Source of the DNA: Phoronis australis
Lineage: Eukaryota; Phoronida; Phoronidae
Direction: 5' to 3'
Assembly (NCBI GenBank): GCA_002633005.1
Contig: NMRA01000093.1
Span: 754,577 to 818,576 of the forward strand
DNA: 64,000 nucleotides
Part shown: piece after piece, positions 1 through 12,300 of the stretch
Numbering within the stretch: position 1 is the stretch's first letter
How the letters are laid out: each line of letters opens with the position of its first letter
Position numbers and translations under genes: made by a program
Notes under the pieces: generated by a model
The model's input: only the letters and a program-made list of their open reading frames with translations
Database searches by the model: none
Told to the model about the DNA's origin: nothing

Positions 1-338
1 GTTGCAGTAGATGGTGCATTCAATTCTGGGAAAATCAATAGACAAATGTTGTTGTTTGCACATCACCCAGTTATCTGTGATATCACCAAATGTATGTGAC
101 CCAACAACCATCCCATAATGCTTTTGAAGATTATCACAGGGCTGTTAATAGAGGAAGATATGCAGTAGACAAAATCTTCCAATTTGACAGGCATCTGTTA
201 CGGTATCCCTGTAGGAACCTGTCACTCAAAAGTGTTAGTGTTATGTTGGAAGTGCTCCTAAACGGCCAGATCAGTAGTATTTACAGCTCTCTTTTGGAGT
301 TATCTCCCCTGTAATGTGTTCACTTTAATTCATTGTAG

Positions 339-3300
339 ATTGTTAATGCAGTTGCTATGCAGGCGCTCCATAGCATGTTCTCCATGCATCCCAAGCCCAA
401 CTGTTTGTCTGCAGAGCTAAACGCTCAGTTAATTACAGTAAGTGTGATATTGAAGTATTTAAATGTCTGCCACTTGAAAAAAAAAGTTTTATTCCACGTC
501 CCCACTGGACATTCTGTCGTAAAAGTAAAACAACCTGAGATTGTCAACATATGAAGCACCTCTAGTCATAGGAAGCTTCTTATGGAGTAGTTGTAAGACT
601 TGGTTCCGCCACAATTTGTGAGGCTGATCTCGACCTAATCACTAGTCTGATTCAACAAAACGCCTTCATTCCCCTGTGTTTCAAGACATCTGAAAGTTGC
701 ATAATTTATAGAAAGCACACTCTATGGTTTTTTTTCAAGGACAATTTAAAGCAATTCATCAAAGTGAATCTTTGCATTGGTATGTGCGCTGGAAAAACAT
801 GAGATGCAGCAATGACCAAAACTGCGATTTTGTCATTTTTCTTCCCAAAATCACAAATTCGCGACTGCCCTGGTCCCAGAGTAGACAAGAATCTCATTGC
901 TGTTGCAAGTATGTTCCAGAAACACAGGTGACAATATGTCATTACCCACAGGATTTTTTTTTCAATTTCCATTCGTTTGAAGAGAATCTGTATGTGCACC
1001 CAAAAGTTGGTGCTGAACAAAGAAGTGGTCTAAAACTGGCCATACTTGTGGATCGGGGTAGAACAGCAGGGGCTAAATTTTTGGGCTCATTTTTACTAAA
1101 AACATCTTCAAAGAACTACTGAATACCATTCATGGTAATCACTTGCCATTTACTCCACAGAATCACCATCAATTCACATCTCCACATTTTCATTTTGGGG
1201 AGCTACAAACGCTTCTTAAACCATAAAGGACTTGTTTATTGCTGTTTATTAAAACACTGTTCTCCAGAACTTAAACAGAGTTTTTCGAAATTGTATGCTA
1301 CTGCGTCTGAGTCTTCAAAGAGTTGATTGGCCATCTCTGTGAATTGCACGAGTCGTCACCACGTTGGTATCAGACTTTGAGTCACTGTCTCCTCCTGTGG
1401 ATCTTTGGAACAACTGCACACAATTGTTTTTTGGTTGAATTAGTTTCAACATACCTGATGGCAAGTAGAAAAGCGTAGCGAGTTGATTATGGCAACTGAT
1501 CTATTTCAGGCTCTGTATGACTACCAACCGTCGTCGAATGATTCGCAGCCACTGGCTGCCTGGTTGGCTGTCATGGAGAAGGCACACATTAATTTGTTCA
1601 GGTGAGATCCAGCAGTCTGTGATTTGGGCTCCATTTGCTACTGTCATAGGATGACACTGACTGAAACTGTTGCGCTTAGTATTTACAGTTTTGTTAAATG
1701 ACATACAGTACAAGACTAAAGTAATTGAAGACAGACAGTACAAGACTAAAGTAATTGAAGACAGACAGTACAAGACTATAGTAATCAAAGATAAACTAAA
1801 TATATTCCTGTCATGGCAGCTAATTCCGCAAAATATTTCTGGTAATAACAAGTAGGGGGTCAAAGTTCTAATTATTGAATGTCTTAGCCACCTCGCCAAC
1901 TTTCCTGTTATTTCCCTTTGTTCTCAGTCATGAGGAAAAGCTACAGTGATGATGAGTTGGGTTTCAGCCCAGGTGTTGTGATGGGGGAATTCCTGGTCAT
2001 TTTGTCTGAATCCTTTTGTCTAATGACTTGAACTGTAGTTTCTGCTTTCACAAATCCACACTGTCTGTGAAAATGTGGTTAAGTCGAAGCACTTAAGAGC
2101 CTGTTTCAGTCTGGTATCTTCTATTTTTCCTTGTTTTCGGTTTCATCAATCTACAGTTTCCATTGTCCTTCTGCAATCACTTTTGCCTAAGGCTTCCAAG
2201 CAAGAGTGCGCATGTTTATATAGATTGGATATGCCTGAGACTTTCTGTTTGTTTCCTTACTCATGTCATGAAGTTGTATTATAATCTAATCAGTTGCAAA
2301 GATTAGTGTTGTATTGGTTGCAAGTGGAGAAAACTTATCAATGTTACTTACAGGCTCGATGAGAAGTTGTGTGTCAGCCACCTCCCTCGTCTCACAAACA
2401 CCTGTATGAAATGCCTCTTGTCGGAGAAGATGGAGATTTGTCAAAAAGCATCTCACACTGTCATGGTAATATCTGCAATAGGAACGTAATGGTGGACTCT
2501 GGCTCTTTTTCAGTACTGGTAACATGCACAGTATCTCATGAGAGGTTTTCAGTGACCAGTGTTACGCTGGCAGCTCGATGACCAGACTCTTTATTAGAGT
2601 ACTGTGGCTTACTTTTAGTATTTTGCTAATACTTAAAGCTGGCAATGGAATCGTGCGTTCAGTGAAAAACAAACCATTGATTGATGCTGCTTACTTCAGG
2701 CCTTGCCTACTAAGTTGCTTGTCGTGGCCAATAAGTTTCTGTCACCAAGGCAGTTTGGCCATCGGGATTCTAGGTCATTTATTGTAAATATTTGTAAGTC
2801 AAACAAAGGGTAAAAGTGTGATGGCATAGCTTTGCAAGACTAAATACCTGTGAAGAAAGTCGATATTTTCAACAGACGAAAATGATTGGAGGAAGTCTAT
2901 AAGAAAAATGTCACTTTATTTGAAATTTAAGTTTGAAATAAGGTGAATCATATTTCTTTTCGCGTGCTTGGACTTTGAGTCATATGCTGATATACGTCTG
3001 TCTTATTTCAGCTGATGTTACGTCAGTGTGTCCAGCCCGCTGCCCCATGGCTTGTGCCTGTTGTACAGGCTGCGTCTAAGGAGATGACGTCCCCTGTACA
3101 CCGGATGTTCAGGGCCGTAGAGGCTGGGCTTAGTTATCAATACCATGCTTCATGGTCTCTTGTCATTGACGTGTTAGCAGTGTTCTTTGAGGTCAGTGGA
3201 CAATGCATGGTTTGTCTTTCTATGTTTACTGATTTCACTAAGTATATTAGTTTATTAGTTGTCTATTTTACTCATTTTTGTCACCACTTTCACTTGCCAG

Positions 3301-6300
3301 TTTACACAATCTATCCTCCATTCACAGAATGTAGTTACATTTTTTCTTCCATTGATTCCTTTGTGGAATGTAATACTTTATGTTTGAGTTTGAATGAATA
3401 ACATTTAAAATTTTAACTGCTTTGATACTTGCGTACTGTTGAAAAATTGTATTTGATATTGCCAATTTATATTAGTTCTGTGTTTTGATGATCATTTTGG
3501 ACGTGTGAATTATCACTTCCAAATGCAGTCAGTTTTGCATATCGCATGTTTTTATCAGCAACTGGGTACTTAGTTCTTCAAATTGTTGCAACAGTGTAGT
3601 TGTCTTTATTGATTTTACATAAGCATTTGATATCATTCATCAACTCCAGGTACTGGGTAAAGATTGCTCGGCTCTGATGAGGAAGTGCCTTGTGTCCCTG
3701 GCGGACCTGCGCAATAGCCCCCACTTTCCCCACAAGCCCATCCTGGATCATGCCGTGGGTGTGGCTATTCAGAAGATGGGTCCACAAAAGGTGCTGGCTG
3801 CCGTACCATTAGGAATCACTGGCGATGAGTGAGTGGTATTGTAGGGATATGCTGGTGAACTAGGCATTTTCTGTTATTTTGTATTATAGTACTGTGGAAT
3901 AGGATTCAGTTGCAAGAACAATATCACTAATTGTTCATTCGATCTCCCTAACATGTTGGAGTTTATTCTTCATTGTTTTGTCTAGAACATTTGACAGACG
4001 AGTATTATTCATTGGCAGGAGTCAGTTTTTGCATTTTTAATTGCTGGTCTTAGAACTGTGTCGTTTATGAATTTCAGTAAACATGCAGGCAATAGGCTTG
4101 CTTTTGCTCAATTTCATTTCCTGTTTCTATGAAACGTGTTGTCAAACAATATTTTCGACCTTGGAAAAAGTCATATGAATAGTGTGTGATCAAAGTTCAA
4201 AGTTACTCAATGTGTACTGTAGTGCAGACATCATCAAATCCAGTGCATTGCTTGTAATCATTCTTTATCTAAATTTCAGAGATAACTATGACTTCCCACG
4301 CAGTTGGCTCCTGCCCGTGTTAAGAGATAATATACGCGACACCCAATTGTCTTTCTTCAATAGCTACTTCCTTCCTCTGGCCGCGAAGCTTCGAGCTAAA
4401 TGTAAGCCGTCTTTTTCATAACTTTCTGAGCTTTAAAGATAGTGCTTCTGTTTATTCAGATCATCAGATGTGTTTCCTCAACTGAAAGGTAATGATAATT
4501 TAAAGCCATTTACAAATTTGCAATATAAGCAAACCTAGATGAAGTAAGCAGACTTGCTTGCATTATAACTTTTCTCTTCTTTGCAAAGGTATCACTATTT
4601 CCTTTTCCACTTCAGCTGTTGCGTTTGAAAAAGCTGGCAAGATTGTTGAATGTAAGACGTACGACGCCCTTCAGCATCAGATCTGGTCCCTGTTGCCGGG
4701 CTTCTGTACACGACCCACAGACTTGATACAGGTAACGACTCTATATACAGTCAAAACGGTTCTGTATATATGGTCACTGTAGAGAACAGGTTGACATGGA
4801 GTGCACCTGTATGAGTGGCTACTTATAGGACATTTGTTGCCTGGCAATGAATGTACTGTATGTTTAAAAAGTAATTGGGTAAAGTGACGAGGAATGTCCG
4901 TTCATGAAGGTCGAGAGCAACTGACGGTGAATTTCCTGTTAAGCTAACACACTGAAAATGCCGTTCTATTTTTAGCATTTTGTCAAAATAACGAGCGTTT
5001 ACACATTATTCTGCTGTAAGATCAGCTGTCATGACAAGGAAACACACTTTTGTGTGTCTTCTTGCGTCATGTAATGTAGTGTAGAGTTGTGGGTTCATCG
5101 TCATTGTATTTAATCCTGCATTTCACCCTTTTAAAATGTTTAAAGAATGAAAGTCGAATTGGGCGTTTCAGTCTCATAAAATCTGACTCGTAATATTCCT
5201 TTCCCTCATAAGATTCTATTTTTGTTACCAACAAGAACATCCAAACCATCAGTGACATAAGAAACCTCTTCAGATTTATTGGGGTCAGCCAACCCTGAAA
5301 TTACAAATCCAGATATGGCACATGTTCGCATCGATTGGAACTCATTCGGCAAGATTGTATCAGCGTGGCTGTGTTTTTAAACTTCAAAGCGCTTCTGTTG
5401 AGAATTCAAAATTTACAGCACAACAGAGCGAAATATCTGTTTGCTTGTTTGTGCCTGTAGAAATGGGGTACAATATCACCAGTGTTGGACAAAAATAGTT
5501 GTTGTAATTGGTCTTTTTCAATTTTCACACAAAGTTGCGTGTGTCTTAAATTGGTATAAATTTACCGTAGGCACTGTGAAACGTTGATTCAAATCATATT
5601 TCATCCACCTTTGGTGATGTCAATTGCAAAAAAGTGCTGCTTACTACAAAATTAACTTTAAAATGTATTGGAATTACTTAGATTAAAAGTGATTTGTGGC
5701 CTTGGTTAGAACTTTGGCAAGCAAGTCACTATATGAGCAGAAAGCAATTACTGGAAATGGTTCTGTCTCTGAACAATAGGTGACGTTAGTAGCTGGTGTT
5801 GAGACTTGAAACATATAGAATTCAATTGTAAGAATTCTTTACATTATGTAGTGTTTGAGACTTTGCATTGTATTGTGTAATTTGATCAATTTATCGTCTA
5901 TTCCCGATTCTAGTCTTTCAAAGGTGTGGCCAAAATACTTGGTACTGCCATCACAGACCGACCAGATCTCAAAATGGACGTCTTGTCGTCGCTGCGGAAA
6001 CTCATCCTTCATGCCATTGATGAGAAGGAGGGAAGTGGTGAGTTACTGTTACCTGTGATGGCGTTAGGTTTGACCTTTGTGTGACCTTGGTGTTCTCTCC
6101 GATTCTCATTATATATTCACTTATTAATCTTGTTTTTGTCAGGTTATTGCTGAAAGAGAGTGTTTTCAAGCATCGGTTCAGATGTGAAATTGTTTAATTT
6201 GTGGAACAACAAAATAGGTCTTGAAAATTGTCTTGTAAGAAGAGGAGATATTCAGTATCTATAAAATTGCCATTAAAGCTGTGGTCAACTCGCTGAAACG

Positions 6301-9300
6301 GTTGTACTATTTGTGTGATTCAATTGTCTTGTCATTAGAATTGGATAGTTTCATCCCCCTATACTCTTAGACTGTTTTGTGTTGTAGAGGAGGACAAGGC
6401 AGAACTATCCAAGTTTGCCAAGAACTATCTGCCCATCTTGTTCAATGTCTTCACTACTGAACCAGAGAACCTGAAGGACATGAGTAGGATGGCTGCCCTG
6501 GAGACCACCAAAGTCTACTTCAAGATCACAGATCCCAAGGTAATGTGGCCAATTCCTGGACCTGGACTTTGAATGTCAAGACAGTGGAGAAGTTGGGAGT
6601 AGTGACCTTTAGGTGGCGTTGTCAGTGGCAGTGTTGAGTTGTTTAGATTGGCCACAGGTGGATTCAAACCTCCGACCTAACTGATTACAGTACAATGATA
6701 TGCTGGTAGAGTTGAAAGCCAGTGCAGCATGCAGGCATATATTTTAAGGGTATTTAACTAGTGAGGTCACCAGCTTTAATCTGACTTAATTCTATCAAGT
6801 GACTAGAAGGCCTTGTCGGGAATTGTCAATTTATAATAAAATCACGAAAACAGTGGATTTTGTGTTTTATAGCTCTAGTCAAAGCTGACCTATCCAATAT
6901 TAATGCAAAAGAGCGTTTCTTTTTTCAATTCTGAAACCAGTTGTGCTATTTTAAAGTGTTCTTACCTATTCCCTTTAAACACCGTGTTTGCTTAAAAATT
7001 TTTATTGAGCAAAATTGACTTCAAAATCTTCTGTTTTTTCATATATTTTGTTAGGAATCTGTACATTGCCATGTTAATTGTTGAAACTATTAATTATTAA
7101 TTAACATTTGACATATATGTGACGTGCTGAGATGGAGTTTGTTCTCTTTGTTACAGCTTATAGCCACCTTCTTTGACAAAGCTCACGATAAAGTTAATGA
7201 CTTGGATGTTACCCCATTCAAAAGGTAGGAATTGTATCGTAGAGAACAATCATGACTGTCAAAGAGAAAACCTTTTAGGGTTTAACCTTGTCATAATTGT
7301 GTCCGAAGTTATATACTCAAAAGACGAACCTTTTTGCAGTCTGACAGCTGACTGGCGTTTCTCTATGAACAGATGCAGTAATATCCTAGTATAACGTGTC
7401 CGCATCTTCAGAACCAGTTTTCTCCACACTTGCTTGAGCGTGATATCATCTGTTACTGTTAGTGAATAGTGGTTGAACGTGATATTACCGAGTGAGTCGT
7501 CTTTTTACTTGATCCGTTGTTTGTATTTGAAGTGTCTGTGAGTGGTAAGGAAGCTATGATTAATTGAGTGTTTGTTTTCACAGGCATGCTTTGCTGGACT
7601 TACTTATAGCCATGATACCTTATACAGATGAAGAAAGATTGAAGAAACTGTTCAGATTCGCTGTTCCTCTACTTGAGGTAAAGTTCATCATCCAAACTAG
7701 TTTGTGATTGCCGTGTGTCAAGAATGCTTCCGGTAGCCGCTCTACAATTTTGTAAAAAGTTAAATAGTTTTTTCCAAGAGGTTTGGGTGTTGAGACAATG
7801 TGAGGATTTCCATGTAAGTTGTAATACATGAACCATGATATCAGATCATTAATTCACTGTTTTACACAATCAATCTCATTGCATCTTACTTAAGAGGCAT
7901 ATGTGGCTGTGAACTGATGTATGAAATATTGAAAACGACCCAACATGTGTACGTCAGCCGTGTGTGGAATGAACAGAAGGTAAAGCTGCCTTTACCTGAC
8001 CATGTACTAATTAACAGGAAGGCAATATGCTTGTTCAATAATTTTGGGTGATGGAGCTCTGATGAAAGTAATATGTGTACTGTTCTCCGAAGTACTTTTG
8101 GTGTTTGTTTTTTGAAATGTTCCTTTTTTGCATAATATATATATATAGTATTTTCTTGAAAAACATCAACGGATTTTCAAAAGTTGCATAAAAAAGAAGC
8201 AAGGCCCTAATTAAGTATTACTGAAACTGTAAATGTGTTTTGGAGAATCCATCGACAATATTTATATCAAAAGAAGTTTGGTCATGTTGTTTGTATTGTT
8301 GTTTTACAAGTATGTACATTCTTTTTTAACACAAAAGATCACGTCACTCCTTTGATTACATATTGGTATAAAGCTAAGAGTAACATTCTACAGCAGTACA
8401 CTTTCAATGGGTTAAATGTTGTAGTTTTGGAGACATTTGGATAAAGGCACTGATGTGCCTATAGTATTACATGAAACCTTAAAAGAAACCTTGTTAACAA
8501 AATACTTCATTATCGGCATATCTTTATCTAATACTTGTTAGTTGATATGGAGAATTTTCATTTTCATCTTGCTCTGGAAATCATAATTTGCATTAATGGT
8601 TTTTGCTGTTTTGTTTTGATTTTAAATGATTAGAATGGTCTTTAAAAAGATTGATGTCGAAAATCTGTATTTAGCACTGGCATTGAGTGTGAGAGCTGAT
8701 GTCATTGGGTTTCATTGTAGAGTGACGACCGCACGATACAGAAAAAGAGCTACCGTATCCTGGAAACCATCTGTGAATCTGAGTCCACAGCCAGTCTTGT
8801 CATCAGCTCACTGGCCGAGATACAGCAAGTCCTCACAAAAAGTCTGTCTGCATCAGTGTCGTCTGCTAAGGCGGTGAGTTAGTGGCTCAGCTAGTCTCTC
8901 GGCTTGTGTAGATGGGTCTTTATCTTGCAATAAAGTAGTGACTGGGATTTTGAGTTACCACTGAGAGCATCTGCAGGTAACTGTTTCACTTAAATGTTTT
9001 TGGTCATTTTTCCCCTGTATACACTTGTGGTAGCATTAGTTACAGTAAAAATTTTGCAGTTTGGTACTGAAATTCAATCCAAATCAAATTTCTTCGTTCT
9101 GCAGATTGGGACATGGCCGATTTTTGTGTTCATCATATTTCTCAAGTATCTGGCACTGCATTTTTATCACAAGAGTCTGAAAGACTTGACTGTTCGTAAA
9201 GTCGGCTAAAATAGCTGCCAGGCAACTGAATGTTTTCAAATGTCCCCATAGCGCGTAGCGTCAAGGTGAATGATCCTCTCAAGGATTGGAATTTTCCTGT

Positions 9301-12300
9301 CTAAGAGGCTTTCCTCTTGTTTTGTTTTGATTTCCTCTTATTTGGTTTCCGGTTTCCTCTTTTTTGTCTGTTTTTATCATTATCTTTATTTTATTCATGG
9401 AAAAACATTTCAGTTAAATTTTACAACACGATTAATATTTCTTTCACACAGGCCTATTTGTGGAACGATACATCACCTGGAAAAGTTTCCTCTTTTTTGT
9501 CATTTTGTCATTGCAAACTCTGTCCTTTGTAATTGATAGTAATTATTGAATTTGGGGTGGCCAATACTGTCTCTTTCTAAAATTTTATCTCTTGTTGAAC
9601 ACAAACTTTTTGCTTTGGAACGAGTTGAAAAGGTCAGAATGTTACTAATGTTTGATGAAACTTTCCCACATTGTTGCTGAATCTTCAATTGCCCATTTTT
9701 TTCTACAGCCTCGACTTCGATGTCTCATTCACATAGTGCGTAAAGTATCAACGAATCAGCGGGACTTTGTCACGGCCGTCTTACCCGAGGCCATACTTTG
9801 CACACGAGAGGTCGCTGTTAAGGCGAGGGGAGCTGCTTACCTACTGCTGAACGAGATGTGTAACGCCGTGGTCAGGTGGTCAGATGGAACAGACGAAGGT
9901 AGGTGGTATAGTGTCTGAAGATGGGTGAGGGTTGGGCGTGAAATCTCAAAACACTCTGGGGATGTTCATGGCTGTTGTCACACCTTGTCTTGTCACCAAA
10001 TGACNAGCGCGTAACGTCAAGGTGAATGATCCTCTCAAGGATTGGAATTTTCCTGTCTAAGAGGCTTTCCTCTTGTTTTGTTTTGATTTCCTCTTATTTG
10101 GTTTCCGGTTTCCTCTTTTTCGTCTGTTTTTATCATTATTTTTATGTTATTCATGGAAAAACATTATTTCAGTTAAATTTTACAACACGATATTTATTTC
10201 TTTCACACAACAAGATATTTATTTCTTTCACACAAGCCTATTTATTTTTGGAACGATACATCACCTGGAAAAGTTTCCTTTTTTTGTCATTTTGTCATTG
10301 CAAGCTCTGTCCTTTGTAATTGATAGTAATTATTGAATTTGGGGTGGCCAATACTGTCTCTTTCTAAAATTCTGTACAACGTCCAACCTCTCCCCCAAAC
10401 TGGAGTACTTTTGCTTTGTGGCTTTTTCTAGAATTTAAGACTGGTTTGAAATAGATAAAACGTCTAAATTTTATCTCTTGTTGAACACAAACTTTTTGCT
10501 TTGGAACAAGTTGAAAAGGTCAGAATATTACGGATGTTTGATGAAAGTTTCCCGCATTGCTGCTGAATCTCTAATTGCCCATGTCTTTTTCTACAGCCTC
10601 GACTTCGGTGTCTCATTCACATAGTGCGCAAAGTATCAACGAATCAGCGGGACTTTGTCACGGCCGTCTTACCCGAGGCCATACTTTGCACACGAGAGGT
10701 CGCTGTTAAGGCGAGGGGAGCTGCTTACCTACTGCTGAACGAGATGTGTAACGCCGTGGTCAGGTGGTCAGATGGAACAGACGAAGGTAGGTGGTAAAGT
10801 GTCTGAAGATGGGTGAGGGTTGGGCGTGAAATCTCAAAACACTCTGGGGATGTTCATGGCTGTTGTCACACCTTGTCTTGTCACCAAATGACCATAAAAT
10901 TTACGGTTAACATTACAGTTGGGAGATGCTTAGACAAAAACGTAATCAGTTTATTTGCCTGCAATTCAGTTGGACTTTAAAGTGCCTTGCCATGCAAATT
11001 GTAGTGTAAATAATTGAATGTTACAACAGTTAAATAGTGTCCATTTTACACTGATTACTTGATATTGTAACTGTGAACAAATGCAGCTCTTAAAAACTGG
11101 ACGAGTTTATCTCTGTAGCTTGAGTGATGCATAATGATTTGTTGCCTTGTGGCAGCAGATGGAGTGTAGAAGTTTAAAGCATAGGTTTTATTGTCTGTAT
11201 TTTGTAAATGTGAATGCTCTTCATTTAGGTGTAATTCAGCTAAATCTGTGTTGCTCATTTCAGACAGTATATGTGATTTCTTCTCGCTGGTCTTGGCTGG
11301 TCTTGCTGGGAGACCGCACATGATATCTAGCACTCTTTTGGCTCTAACTTCTCTTGTACATAACTTTAAAGGTAAGTAGACAATATCTTTGTGCTCGTTG
11401 ATAACGGCTCTGTGAATGCTTTCAGTGGTGTTGTGTATACTGGCCAATGAAATACTACTTTTTTCATTGTGCTGGATATCGTGCTTGCATGGCGTTACAT
11501 CTGTGGTAGATAGAACTAGACTTGTGGTATAGGTTGAACGTGTCGTTTTGACCCTGTTCTCTCGGTGCCCGTGTCTACTCATTGTTTCCTGAGAGTTGAC
11601 TCAGTGAACTGCTAACATCCTGGGTCTTAGTAAGTGAAACAAACAATGTGTGTCTGTTGCAATTAAGGCTCGTTATAACATGATTTCCTTTATTAGAACT
11701 GTATTGCAAGGATGTTGCTTAGATCTACAGTGTAACGTAAACATTTTAGTCAAATACAAGATCATGGTATGTAACTATATGAATCAATCTAACAAGTCAT
11801 TTTTTGAAAAATTTGCAGTGCTGTTTTGCATGCGTCATTTTCATCATTTGTAAAAAGGACAATCAAGGTGGAATTATTATTTATGTGTTTTAGATAAAAT
11901 CTCCAGTCAACTACTGGACCTCCTGGTAGAGAACACATGTCTGCTTCTTACCTCCAAGACTAGAGAGGTGGTGCAGGCCGCCCTGGGCTTCTTAAAGATG
12001 CTAGTGTCCAGCTTTCAAGATGTTGACTTGGGCAAGCATCTGGAGTTTATGGTAGGAAGACAGAAAAGAGAAAGGGAAGCGCTTCAGCTTTGCTGACCCT
12101 AGATTTTGTTTGGTGACCTGGGATTTTTGCCAAGTTGCTGAATGTGATTTGTCATTGAGCTAAGCTGTTTACTTTCTTCATACCACTTTACTGCACAACA
12201 GTGAACTCCTCGATGCTTATTTTAAAAAACGATTCTCTTTTCTATCATTTGATGTGCAAAATTATAGAGTATCCCACTTTCTGTACTTAAAAGTCTGGCC

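Noticed and set aside
1-338. An additional RRP12 exon at the left edge
   Set aside because: No translation matches the expected upstream part of RRP12 next to a splice site; the stretch reads as intron.
1940-2015. Possible C/D box snoRNA in RRP12 intron 2 (GTGATGA followed by CTGA about 65 nt later)
   Set aside because: The terminal stem is weak and I could not identify a convincing rRNA-complementary guide, so the boxes may be coincidental.
10597-10786. Mutually exclusive duplicated exons in RRP12
   Set aside because: Possible in principle, but the single n at the boundary, the silent-only differences and the identical pattern in XPO7 favour an assembly artefact.
11055-11582. Open frame of 175 codons on the minus strand, the longest in the window
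   Set aside because: It lies antisense across RRP12 exon 14 and its introns, shows no recognisable domain, and has no paired splice or promoter context.
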